Origin: Oscillospiraceae bacterium
GTDB lineage: Bacteria; Bacillota_A; Clostridia; Oscillospirales; Oscillospiraceae
Length of the DNA stretch: 64,000 bases
Direction of reading: 5' to 3'
Assembly: GCA_017545325.1 (NCBI GenBank)
Contig: JAFWOX010000124.1
Span: forward strand, 1 to 64,000
The notes under the pieces: generated by a model
Told to the model about the DNA's origin: nothing
What the model saw: the letters and a program-made list of their open reading frames with translations, nothing else
The model's database searches: none
Part shown: piece after piece, positions 30,591 through 39,169 of the stretch
How positions within the stretch are numbered: position 1 is the first letter of the stretch
Layout: each line of letters begins with the position of its first letter
Position numbers and translations under genes: made by a program

Positions 30591-31898
30591 ATGTTTTCTA
30601 AGATCCTGATCGCCAACCGCGGGGAGATCGCGGTACGCATTATCCGAGCCTGCAAGGAGATGGGCATCGCCACGGTGGCCGTGTACAGCGAAGCGGACCG
30701 GGACGCCCTCCATGCCGCCCTGGCGGACGAGGGCTACTGCATCGGCCCTGCCGCCGCGGAGGACAGCTATCTGAATACCAAACGCATCCTTTCCGCCGCC
30801 CTGATCTCCGGAGCCCAGGCGATCCACCCGGGTTACGGCTTTCTTTCGGAAAACGCCCGCTTCGCCCGGGAATGCCGCCGGAACGGCATCGTCTTCATCG
30901 GGCCGGAGCCGGAGCTGATGGAGCGTCTCGGGGACAAGACGGAGATGAAAAAGCTGGTGGAGGGCACTTCCCTGCGCCCCATTCCCGGCACCGGCGTCCT
31001 GCGGGACATGGGCGACGCCCTGGCCCGGGGAGAAGCGCTGGGTTACCCCCTGATGCTCAAGGCCCGCTCCGGCGGCGGCGGACGGGGCATTCGCCTCCTG
31101 CAAAGCCCGGAGGATCTTCGCCAGGCCTGGCCGCTGGCGGTGGCCGAATGCGCCTCCGCCTTCGGAGACGGGGCCCTGTACCTGGAAAAATACATCTGGC
31201 CCGCCCGGCATATCGAGGTGCAGGTCCTGGCGGACGAACAGGGCGGCGTGGTATGCCTGGGGGAACGGGACTGCTCCGTGCAGCGGCGGCACCAGAAGCT
31301 GATCGAGGAATCCCCCTCCCCCGGCGTCAGTCCGGAGCAGCGGGCCGCCCTCATCCGGGGGGTGACGGAGGCGGTGAAGAAGCTCGGCTACACCGGTGCG
31401 GGCACCATGGAATTTCTCCTGGATAAGGCGGGCAGCTTCTGGTTCATGGAGATGAACGTGCGCCTGCAGGTGGAGCACCCGGTGACGGAAATGCTCACCA
31501 TGCTGGACCTGGTGAAATGGCAGATCCGCACCGCCGCGGGGGTACCCCTCCGCTTCGGACAGGAGCAGATCGTCATGGAGGGCAGCGCCATGGAATGCCG
31601 CATCAACGCCCTGGCCCCCGGCAGGCTGGGCATGCTCCATGTGCCCGGCGGCCACTTTGTCCGTTTCGACACCTACCTGGTGCCGGGGGTGGAGGTCAGC
31701 CCGTACTATGACCCCCTGATCGGCAAGCTGATCGTCTACGCCCGCTCCCGGGAGGAGGCGGTGCGCAAGCTGAGGGCCGCCCTCTGCGAGCTGGTGATCG
31801 AAGGGATCCCCACCAACATAGAAGAACAGCTGCGCATCATCTCCGGAGAACCGTTCATGAGCGGCAGCTATGACCTGACCCTGATGGAGGGACGATAA
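30591..31898 (+). CDS. accC: Biotin carboxylase subunit of acetyl-CoA carboxylase
   Basis: Protein of 435 residues: N-terminal pre-ATP-grasp (KILIANRGEIAVRIIRAC), ATP-grasp with Gly-rich loop KARSGGGGRGIRL, and biotin carboxylase C-terminal domain (MEMNVRLQVEHPVTE). ATP-dependent carboxylation of biotin on AccB. Slightly shorter than the usual 445-450 residues, with no motif missing. Confidence 0.96.
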   Translation: MFSKILIANRGEIAVRIIRACKEMGIATVAVYSEADRDALHAALADEGYCIGPAAAEDSYLNTKRILSAALISGAQAIHPGYGFLSENARFARECRRNGIVFIGPEPELMERLGDKTEMKKLVEGTSLRPIPGTGVLRDMGDALARGEALGYPLMLKARSGGGGRGIRLLQSPEDLRQAWPLAVAECASAFGDGALYLEKYIWPARHIEVQVLADEQGGVVCLGERDCSVQRRHQKLIEESPSPGVSPEQRAALIRGVTEAVKKLGYTGAGTMEFLLDKAGSFWFMEMNVRLQVEHPVTEMLTMLDLVKWQIRTAAGVPLRFGQEQIVMEGSAMECRINALAPGRLGMLHVPGGHFVRFDTYLVPGVEVSPYYDPLIGKLIVYARSREEAVRKLRAALCELVIEGIPTNIEEQLRIISGEPFMSGSYDLTLMEGR

Positions 31899-31900
31899 AA

Positions 31901-32770
31901 ATGCCCTTTCCGAAATTTCTCTTTCAGCCGAAAAACGAGCTGGAGCAGGGCGGCCGCAGCGCGGCCCCGGTGCAGAGCGACGAGCGGGAACCGGAAAAGA
32001 CCTGTCCCAACTGCCATAAGGCCATTCCCCTGAGCCGCCTTTGGGCGAACCGGAACGTCTGCTCCTGCGGCTACCATTTCCGCATGGGGGTCAGGGCCCG
32101 CCTCCGCTACCTGACGGACAAGGGCAGCTTCACGGAGCTGTTCAATGATGTGGTCAGCGGTGACCCCCTGGGCTTCCCCGGCTATGCCGACAAGCTGGAG
32201 ACCACCCGCATCTCCAGCCGGGAGGAGGAAGCGGTCCTCTGCGGCACGGCGCAGATCTGCGCCCAGCCCTGCTGTCTCTTCCTCATGGAGCCCTATTTCA
32301 TGATGGGCAGCATGGGCTCCGCCGTGGGAGAGCGGATCACCCGCCTCTTTGAGTACGCCCTGGAGCATCGTCTCAGCGTGGTGGGCTTCACCGTCTCCGG
32401 CGGGGCCCGGATGCAGGAGGGGCTTTATTCCCTCATGCAGATGGCGAAGACCAGCGGCGCGGTGAAGCGCCATTCCGACGCCGGCCTCTTTTACCTCACC
32501 GTGCTGACGGATCCCACCACCGGCGGGGTCACCGCCAGCTTCGCCATGGAGGGGGACATCATCCTGGCCGAGCCGGGGGCTACGGTGGGCTTCGCCGGAG
32601 CCAGGGTCATTGAGCAGACCACCCGGAAAGCCCTGCCCAAGGGCTTCCAGACGGCAGAATTCCTGCTGGAGCACGGCTTTGTGGACGCCATCGTGCCCAG
32701 AAGCGGGCAGCGGGCACTGATCGCCCGTCTTCTGGAGATGCATGCTGCGGAGGGAGGGGAGAGCGCATGA
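31901..32770 (+). CDS. accD: Acetyl-CoA carboxylase carboxyltransferase beta subunit
   Basis: Protein of 289 residues of the crotonase-like carboxyltransferase family, with AccA the second half-reaction enzyme. The N-terminal zinc ribbon has C35-x2-C38 but C54-x-C56 instead of the usual CxxC, one residue shorter than expected. GFTVSGGARMQEG and TDPTTGGVTASFA are the active-site segments. It overlaps accA by four bases (ATGA). Confidence 0.95.
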   Translation: MPFPKFLFQPKNELEQGGRSAAPVQSDEREPEKTCPNCHKAIPLSRLWANRNVCSCGYHFRMGVRARLRYLTDKGSFTELFNDVVSGDPLGFPGYADKLETTRISSREEEAVLCGTAQICAQPCCLFLMEPYFMMGSMGSAVGERITRLFEYALEHRLSVVGFTVSGGARMQEGLYSLMQMAKTSGAVKRHSDAGLFYLTVLTDPTTGGVTASFAMEGDIILAEPGATVGFAGARVIEQTTRKALPKGFQTAEFLLEHGFVDAIVPRSGQRALIARLLEMHAAEGGESA

Positions 32771-33558
32771 GCCGCAGCGCCTATGAAACGGTGAGGCTGG
32801 CCCGCTCCAACCGGCGGCCCACCGGCCTGGATTTCATCCAGGGGGTTTTCACGGATTTCTTCGAGCTGCACGGAGACCGCCGCTACGGGGACGACGCCGC
32901 GGTGGTGGGCGGCCTGGCGGAGCTGGAGGGAAAGAACGTCACGGTGATCGCCATCGAAAAGGGCCACAGCATCCGGGAGCGGATGCTCCGCAGCTTCGGC
33001 GCGCCCCAGCCCGAGGGCTACCGCAAGGCCCTCCGCCTCATGAAGCAGGCGGAGAAATTCCGCCGCCCGGTGATCTGCCTCATCGACACCTCCGGGGCCT
33101 ACTGCGGCATCGGCGCGGAGGAGCGGGGGCAGGGACAGGCCATTGCGGAGAACCTGATGGAGATGATGACCCTGCGCACCCCGGTGATCTCCCTGCTGAT
33201 CGGGGAGGGGGGCAGCGGCGGGGCCCTGGCCCTGGCGGCGGCGGACAGGGTCTGGATGCTGGAAAACGCCATCTACAGCGTCATCTCCCCCGAGGGTTGC
33301 GCCAGCATCCTCTGGAAGGATTCCAAGCGGGCTCCGGAGGCGGCCCAGCAGCTGAAGCTCACCGCCCGGGACGCCCTGGCGGGAGGAATGATCGAGCGGA
33401 TCATTCCCGAAGCGGGACTGGGCAGGCCGGAATTCTACGAAGGCCTGCGGCAGACCCTGAGCGCCGAGCTGGCGGAGCTGCTGACCATGGATACCCATGC
33501 CCTGCTGGAGGCGCGCTACCGGCGTTTCCGGCGCATCGGAAAGGAGCGGGAAGCATGA
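32767..33558 (+). CDS. accA: Acetyl-CoA carboxylase carboxyltransferase alpha subunit
   Basis: Protein of 263 residues. SNRRPTGLDFIQGVFTDF and the oxyanion/biotin-binding segment IGEGGSGGALALAAADRV are typical. Shorter than the roughly 320 residues of enteric AccA, as in many Firmicutes that lack the N-terminal extension. Coupled to accD and, by another ATGA overlap, to fabF. Confidence 0.95.
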   Translation: MSRSAYETVRLARSNRRPTGLDFIQGVFTDFFELHGDRRYGDDAAVVGGLAELEGKNVTVIAIEKGHSIRERMLRSFGAPQPEGYRKALRLMKQAEKFRRPVICLIDTSGAYCGIGAEERGQGQAIAENLMEMMTLRTPVISLLIGEGGSGGALALAAADRVWMLENAIYSVISPEGCASILWKDSKRAPEAAQQLKLTARDALAGGMIERIIPEAGLGRPEFYEGLRQTLSAELAELLTMDTHALLEARYRRFRRIGKEREA

Positions 33559-34787
33559 ATCGAGTCGTCGTCACCGGGATGGGCGTCGTCAGCCCCCTGG
33601 GAAACACGGTGCCGGTCTTTTGGGAGAACATCAAGGCAGGGGTCTGCGGCATCGGCCCCATCACCCGCTTCGATACGGCCGACTACAAGGTGAAGGTGGC
33701 CGCCGAGGTACGGGACTATGACCCCCGGCAGTACATGGAAAAGCTGGATGTGCTCCACAGCGATATCTACACCCAGTTCGCCATGGGCGCCGCCTGCCAG
33801 GCCATGGAGGACAGCGGCCTGCTTGGCACCGTCGCCCCGGAGCGCGTGGGCGTATACATCGGCACGGGGATCGGCGGCATCGCCACCTTCATGAGCGAGC
33901 ATCAGAAGCTGCTTGAGCGGGGCCCCAAACGGGTGAGTCCCTATTTCATCCCCATGATGATCGCCAATATGGCCTCCGGCATGATCGCCATGCGCTTTGC
34001 CTGCAAGGGGCCCGCCATGCCGGCGGTGACCGCCTGCGCCTCCGGCTCCAACGCCATCGGAGAAGCCCTGCGCCTCATCCGCCATGGCTACGCCGACGCC
34101 ATGCTCGCCGGGGGGGCGGAGGCCACGGTGAACGCCCTGGCGGCGGCAGGCTTCAGCAGCATGCAGGCCCTCAGCCTTTCCGAAGATCCTCTGGCTGCCT
34201 CCCTGCCCTTCGACAGGCGCAGGACCGGCTTCGTCATGGGGGAAGGCGCCGGCGTGCTGGTGCTGGAGGAATACGGGCGGGCAAAGGCCCGGGGGGCGAA
34301 GATCTATGCCGAGCTGGCGGGCTACGGCTCCACCTGCGACGCCTACCATATGACCGCCCCCCACCCGGAGGCGGAGGGCGGAGCCCGGGCCATTGCCGAC
34401 GCCTGGGCGGAAACGGGGCTGGATACGGACCGCATCTATGTGAACGCCCACGGCACCGGCACTCCCATGAACGATAAGGCGGAAACATTGGCCCTCAAGA
34501 AGGCCTTCGGGGAGGAGCGGGCGAGGAAGCTGCTCATCAGCTCCACCAAATCCATGACCGGCCATATGCTGGGCGCAGCCGGGGCGGCGGAGGCCATCGT
34601 CTCCGTGCTGGCCCTGGGGGAAGGCGTCGCGCCCCCCACCATCGGGCTCACGGAGCCGGACCCGGACTGCGACCTGGACTATGTTCCCCTGAAGGCGCGG
34701 AGGGCCGTCTTCGACGCGGCGGTCTCCACCTCCCTGGGCTTCGGCGGTCACAACGCCTGCCTGGCATTTCGGAAAGCGGAGGGCTGA
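33555..34787 (+). CDS. fabF: 3-oxoacyl-ACP synthase II
   Basis: Protein of 410 residues, thiolase fold. The catalytic triad is Cys in VTACASGSNAI, His in NAHGTGTPMND and His in KSMTGHMLGAAG. It condenses acyl-ACP with malonyl-ACP. ATG 33555 overlaps the accA stop. First of two adjacent condensing enzymes; it is the closer match to standard FabF. Confidence 0.95.
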   Translation: MNRVVVTGMGVVSPLGNTVPVFWENIKAGVCGIGPITRFDTADYKVKVAAEVRDYDPRQYMEKLDVLHSDIYTQFAMGAACQAMEDSGLLGTVAPERVGVYIGTGIGGIATFMSEHQKLLERGPKRVSPYFIPMMIANMASGMIAMRFACKGPAMPAVTACASGSNAIGEALRLIRHGYADAMLAGGAEATVNALAAAGFSSMQALSLSEDPLAASLPFDRRRTGFVMGEGAGVLVLEEYGRAKARGAKIYAELAGYGSTCDAYHMTAPHPEAEGGARAIADAWAETGLDTDRIYVNAHGTGTPMNDKAETLALKKAFGEERARKLLISSTKSMTGHMLGAAGAAEAIVSVLALGEGVAPPTIGLTEPDPDCDLDYVPLKARRAVFDAAVSTSLGFGGHNACLAFRKAEG

Positions 34788-34791
34788 GGAC

Positions 34792-35997
34792 ATGGGAGAG
34801 AAAAGCATCGTCATTACCGGCACCGGGGCGGTCACCCCCCTGGGCTGCGGCACGGAGGTCTTCTGGGACGGCCTTGTCTCCGGCCGCTGCGGCATCGGAG
34901 AGATCCGGAAATTCGACGCATCCGCCCTGCCCATCCGCTGGGCCGGGGAGGTGCGGGACTTCGATCCCAAGGCATACATGCCCAATCCGCTGGTGCTGGA
35001 TACCGCGCCCTTCGCCCGCTATGCCATCGCCGCGGCGGCCATGGCGGTGGAGGAGAGCGGCCTGGATACGGATTCTGACCGGGTGGCGGTCGTCATGGGC
35101 ACCGCCCTCCACGGCATGGATTACCTGGCCTATACCCAGCAGCAGCTGGACGAAGGGGGCCGGGGAGCTGACCCGAAGCTCATGACGAAATACATGGGCA
35201 ACATGGCCGCCGCCCAGTTCGCCATCCGCCGGGGCATCCGCGGGCCCAGCCTCACGGTGGGCACCGCCTGCTCCTCCGGTGGGGACGCGGTGACCCTGGG
35301 GGCGATGCTCCTGAGGTCCGGCATGGCTGACGCCGTGGTGGTCATGGCGGGAGAAGGGGCCATCTGCCCCGCCGCCATCCTGAGCCTCCACAAGAGCAGG
35401 GCCCTCTCCCCCCTGGGGGAGAGCCGACCCTTCAGCGCGGACCGCTCCGGCTTTGTGCTGGGAGAGGGGGGCGGCGCCTTGATCCTGGAGACGGAAGCCC
35501 ATGCGAAGGCGCGGGATGCGCGGCCGCTGGCCCGGCTTCTGGGTTGGGGGAACAACACCGACGCCTATCATCCCGTCACCCCCCGGCAGGACGGCGCGCA
35601 GGCTGCCGTCTGTATGGACCTGGCCCTGCGGGAAGCGGGCCTGAGCCCGGGGGAGATCGGTTATATCAACGCCCACGGCACCGCCACGCTCAAGGGGGAC
35701 GTGGCGGAGGCCGCCGCCATCCGCACCGTCTTCGGGGCGGATATCCCCCCGGTCAGCTCCACCAAGGGGGCCACCGGCCACATGATGGGAGCCGGGGGCG
35801 TCACGGAGCTGATCGCCTGCATCAAGGTCCTGGAGACCGGGCTTCTGCCGCCCAACCTGGGCTTCACGGCGGCGGACGCGGCCTGTCCCCTTCCCCTGGT
35901 GACGGAGGTCGGGCGGAGGGAGCGGATCACAGCCGCCATGTCCAACGCCTTCGGCTTCGGGGGGCAGAACTCCTCCCTGATCGTGGGGCAGGCCTGA
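34792..35997 (+). CDS. Second beta-ketoacyl-ACP synthase
   Basis: Protein of 401 residues, KAS I/II family with an intact triad: Cys in GTACSSGGDAV, His in NAHGTATLKGD and His in KGATGHMMGAGG. It differs clearly from its neighbour, for example in the acyl-pocket region (MGTALHGMDYLAY). A duplicate KAS could handle initiation, different chain lengths or branched/unsaturated intermediates; this is inference. Its stop overlaps the acyl ligase start (TGATG). Confidence 0.9.
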   Translation: MGEKSIVITGTGAVTPLGCGTEVFWDGLVSGRCGIGEIRKFDASALPIRWAGEVRDFDPKAYMPNPLVLDTAPFARYAIAAAAMAVEESGLDTDSDRVAVVMGTALHGMDYLAYTQQQLDEGGRGADPKLMTKYMGNMAAAQFAIRRGIRGPSLTVGTACSSGGDAVTLGAMLLRSGMADAVVVMAGEGAICPAAILSLHKSRALSPLGESRPFSADRSGFVLGEGGGALILETEAHAKARDARPLARLLGWGNNTDAYHPVTPRQDGAQAAVCMDLALREAGLSPGEIGYINAHGTATLKGDVAEAAAIRTVFGADIPPVSSTKGATGHMMGAGGVTELIACIKVLETGLLPPNLGFTAADAACPLPLVTEVGRRERITAAMSNAFGFGGQNSSLIVGQA

Positions 35998-37655
35998 TGG
36001 ACTACACCTACGATGCGGAGAACTTCCGCCGGGTTTTTGAGCGGAGCTTTACCTGGCTGGCCGGCTTCCGGCGGAACGTGAGCCGAAGCCCCCGCAAAAC
36101 CGCCATGATCGACCCCATGCGGGATGAAGCATGGAGTTACGAACGCCTGGACCGGGAGACGAACCGCCTGGCCAACGCCCTCAGGGACCGGGGCGTGGGC
36201 GCCGGGGACGTGGTGCTCTATCAGCTCTACAACTCCCCCCAGTTCGTCTGCTGCTATATCGCCCCCCAGAAGCTGGGGGCGGTGAATGAGCCCGCCAATT
36301 TCAACCTCTCCCCCGGGGAGACCGCCCGGCTCATCGACCGGGACAAGCCCAAGGCCTATATCTACGACTGGGATATCAAGGACACGGCCCACAAGGCCCT
36401 GGCCCTCTGCCGGCATAAGCCCGCCCTGATCGCGGCGGTGGACTACCGGCGTCTGCACCCCCTTCTGCCGGAGGGTCACCGGGATTTTTCCGCCCTGCTG
36501 GCGGAATACGGCGACGAGGCGCCGGAGGAGGACTTCACCCCGGATATGTATGCGGAGGTGACCCGGCTGGGCACCTCCGGCACCACCGGCACCCCCAAGG
36601 GCGTGCCCCTGTGCAACGTAAACGAGGTGCTCTCCGCCCACGATACCATCATGCATTTCCCCCTCTCCCCCCTGGATGTGACCATGAACATGACCCCCTG
36701 GTTCCACCGGGGCGGCCTCCACTCCGGAGGCATAACCCCCACCCTCTATGCCGGGGCGGCCCTGGTGATCCTCCGGATGTTCAGCGCCAAGACCTGTATG
36801 GACTGCGTGGAGAAATACGGCGTCACCTTCCTCATCGGCGTGCCCTCCGCCCTCCGGCAGCTGGCCCAGCGGCAGGAGAAGCACCCGGCGGACCTGGGTA
36901 AGCTGAAGGGCATCGTCACCATGGGCAGCCCCCTGGAGAAGGCGGACTGCATCCGCTTCCAGCAGCTGCTGACCCCCAACATCTTCAACGGCTACGGCAC
37001 CACCGAGACCTTCTGGAACAGCTTCCTGCGGCCCTTCGATCTGCCGGAGCGGGCGGGCAGCGCCGGGCGGAGCTGCACCGGGGACGAGGTGCGCCTGGTC
37101 TCGCTCCGGGAAGAGGGGGCCGATCCCGGGGATATGATCCCCGCGGACGGAGCGACCCAGGGAGAGATCATCATCTATGCCCCGGAGAAATCCGCCCTCT
37201 GCTATGTGGGGGACGACGCCCAGACCAAGGCGCGCTTCCGGGACGGGTGGTTCTATACCAAGGACGTGGGCACCTGGGACGAGGACAGGTACATCACCCT
37301 TCTGGGCCGAAAGGACGACATGATCATCAGCATGGGGGAAAACATCTACCCCGCCCGGCTGGAGGAGATCATCGGCACCTTTCCCGGCGTGCGGGACTGC
37401 ATGGTGGTGGGGGTCCCGGATCCCTCCCGGGGCCAGAGCGCAGCCGCCTACATCGTGCCGGAGGACCCTGCCCCCACGGTACAGGAGCTGAACCGGCTCT
37501 GCACCTCCTCCGATGAGCTGGCCTCCTACATGTGTCCCCGGTACTATGCCTTCGTCTCCCAGCTGCCCCGGAACGCCACCGGGAAGAAGCTGCATGTTCA
37601 GCTCCGGGAGCAGGCGGCGCGGGACCTGGCGGAAGGCCGGCTGCTGCGGCCTTGA
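35997..37655 (+). CDS. AMP-forming acyl-CoA/acyl-ACP ligase
   Basis: Protein of 552 residues of the ANL superfamily. Core motifs are the P-loop LGTSGTTGTPKG, NGYGTTETFW, the ribose-binding DGWFYTKDVG and the C-terminal Lys in RNATGKKL. It activates a carboxylic acid as an acyl-adenylate and transfers it to CoA or a carrier thiol. Its translational coupling to a KAS gene at the end of a FASII operon suggests it feeds exogenous or alternative acyl groups into, or salvages them from, this system. The substrate cannot be read from sequence. Confidence 0.87.
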   Translation: MDYTYDAENFRRVFERSFTWLAGFRRNVSRSPRKTAMIDPMRDEAWSYERLDRETNRLANALRDRGVGAGDVVLYQLYNSPQFVCCYIAPQKLGAVNEPANFNLSPGETARLIDRDKPKAYIYDWDIKDTAHKALALCRHKPALIAAVDYRRLHPLLPEGHRDFSALLAEYGDEAPEEDFTPDMYAEVTRLGTSGTTGTPKGVPLCNVNEVLSAHDTIMHFPLSPLDVTMNMTPWFHRGGLHSGGITPTLYAGAALVILRMFSAKTCMDCVEKYGVTFLIGVPSALRQLAQRQEKHPADLGKLKGIVTMGSPLEKADCIRFQQLLTPNIFNGYGTTETFWNSFLRPFDLPERAGSAGRSCTGDEVRLVSLREEGADPGDMIPADGATQGEIIIYAPEKSALCYVGDDAQTKARFRDGWFYTKDVGTWDEDRYITLLGRKDDMIISMGENIYPARLEEIIGTFPGVRDCMVVGVPDPSRGQSAAAYIVPEDPAPTVQELNRLCTSSDELASYMCPRYYAFVSQLPRNATGKKLHVQLREQAARDLAEGRLLRP

Positions 37656-37703
37656 AGGCCGGATGGAAGGCTTGATCCCGAAGGAAGACCCCGCCACCGG
37701 CGG

Positions 37704-37741
37704 AAAAAACAGGAGGTCCCGGCAAAACCGGGGCCTCCTGT
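37704..37741 (-). terminator. Terminator between the FAS operon and the glycyl-radical activase
   Basis: Stem ACAGGAGG (37709-37716) / CCTCCTGT (37734-37741) with inner CCCGG/CCGGG pairing. On the minus strand it is followed by TTTTTT. It ends the activase transcript and may also stop the converging FAS transcript. Confidence 0.78.
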
Positions 37742-37775
37742 GCGTCTTTCCGTCTCCCGCGCAGACCCCCGGCGT

Positions 37776-38705
37776 TCAGCCGCCGATCTGCGCCTGCACT
37801 CCCTGGGCCTCGGCCACGGCCTTCAGGCGCTCCATATGCGCCTGATCCGGTACCTCCAGATGCAGCTTTACCTCCTGCCCCAGGCTCTCCAGCTTGCTCT
37901 CCCCCAGGCGATGATAGGGCAGGAGGTGGACCGGCGCATCCAGCTCCCCGGCAAAGCGCGCCGTGGCGGCGATATTCTCCTCATCATCGTTATAGCCGGG
38001 GATGACGGGCACCCGCACGATCACAGGGACATTCAGCTCCCGTCGGATATGGCGGATATTCGCCAGGATCGTCTCGTTGGGGACGCCGGTATATTCCCTG
38101 TGCCTGGCGCTGTCCATATGCTTGACGTCCAGGAGGCCCAGATCCACCTGCCCGAATACCCGGTCCACCGCCGCCCGGGACCCGAAGGCGCAGGATTCCA
38201 CCGCGGTATGCAGCCCCTCCCCATGCGCCGCATACAGCAGCGCTTCGGTGAAATCCGGATGCATCAGGCACTCTCCCCCGCTGACCGTGATCCCGCCGCC
38301 GGAGGATTCCAGAAACAGCCGATCCTTCAGCACCTGGTCCAGCACCTCCCGGACGCTCTGCTCCATACCGGCGAGCTCCCGCGCCCCATGGCGGCATGCG
38401 GAGACGCAGAAAGCGCAGTCCGTACACCTTTTCCGGTCAGTATGCTCCAGGAGCCTCCCATCCCGCTGCAGCAGCGTCACCGCCCCCCGGGGACAGACGG
38501 CGGCGCAGGCCCCGCAGCCGACGCATCGGCTCGAATAGGTCATGAGCTGGGGACGGGGAAGGCTGCTCTCGGGATTGGCGCACCAGAGGCAGCGGAGGGG
38601 GCAGCCCTTCAGGAACACCGTCACCCGGATCCCCGGTCCATCATGGATGGAATAGCTCTGGATGTTGAAGACCGGCGCGGTCAGATCCATATAATCCGTT
38701 CTCAT
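37776..38705 (-). CDS. Glycyl-radical enzyme activating protein (radical SAM)
   Basis: Protein of 309 residues. The radical SAM motif C35-x3-C39-x2-C42 is preceded by QSYSIHDGPGIR, typical of PflA-like activases, and followed by a two-[4Fe-4S] ferredoxin insert (CVGCGACAAVCP and CTDCAFCVSAC). SGGGITVSGGECL binds SAM. It would install a glycyl radical on a partner enzyme, but none is encoded in this window. ATG 38705 has GGAAGGAG upstream; a 35-residue Arg/Gly-rich in-frame extension is rejected. Confidence 0.92.
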   Translation of the reverse strand: MRTDYMDLTAPVFNIQSYSIHDGPGIRVTVFLKGCPLRCLWCANPESSLPRPQLMTYSSRCVGCGACAAVCPRGAVTLLQRDGRLLEHTDRKRCTDCAFCVSACRHGARELAGMEQSVREVLDQVLKDRLFLESSGGGITVSGGECLMHPDFTEALLYAAHGEGLHTAVESCAFGSRAAVDRVFGQVDLGLLDVKHMDSARHREYTGVPNETILANIRHIRRELNVPVIVRVPVIPGYNDDEENIAATARFAGELDAPVHLLPYHRLGESKLESLGQEVKLHLEVPDQAHMERLKAVAEAQGVQAQIGG

Positions 38706-38859
38706 CTTCGCTCCTTCCCGGCCATGGGCCGCCGGGGAAGCTCCCGGGGCAGCCCGGGCGGCGGTCCGCCGCCCGCTTTTGCCGTTTCCTCTGCGCTGAA
38801 GCATGTCCAAGTTCCGCCGAAGCTGTCTTGATTCTCTCCTCCGGCAGCGTTATGATCCC

Positions 38860-38889
38860 AGTATACGGCGCCTGCAGCCGGAAGGTCAA
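38860..38889 (-). promoter_or_regulatory. Promoter of the glycyl-radical activase
   Basis: On the minus strand TTGACC (38889-38884), 18-bp spacer, TATACT (38865-38860). Confidence 0.7.
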
Positions 38890-38920
38890 TGCCAATCGAA
38901 GCAGAAAGCCCGGGAAGGGC

Positions 38921-38949
38921 TTGTCTGCCCCGGCGGCATATTGTATAAT
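38921..38949 (+). promoter_or_regulatory. Promoter of the lipoprotein gene
   Basis: TTGTCT (38921-38926), 17-bp spacer, TATAAT (38944-38949). Confidence 0.72.
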
Positions 38950-39169
38950 CGGCTCATTGAATGCGGATGCCGGGAATGGGCGGCCGGACCTGCCCGCTGC
39001 CGGCGCCGGAGCTCCCCGTGCTCCGGCGCCGCCTTCGGAAGGAACAAAGCGTTCCCGTTTTCGTCCAATGACTGAAGGCAGGCTGCCGGGGCTGCGGAAA
39101 AAGAAAAGCGGACCGGAAACGGTTTTGAATACGGAACGCCTGGCTCAAACGCCAAGAAGGAGAACAATC

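Larger units (their letters stand above)
38706..39169. other. Divergent intergenic region with two promoters
   Basis: Separates the activase (minus) from the lipoprotein (plus). It holds a promoter for each, listed separately, and a transcribed leader of over 200 bases before the lipoprotein with no recognised structure. Confidence 0.6.
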
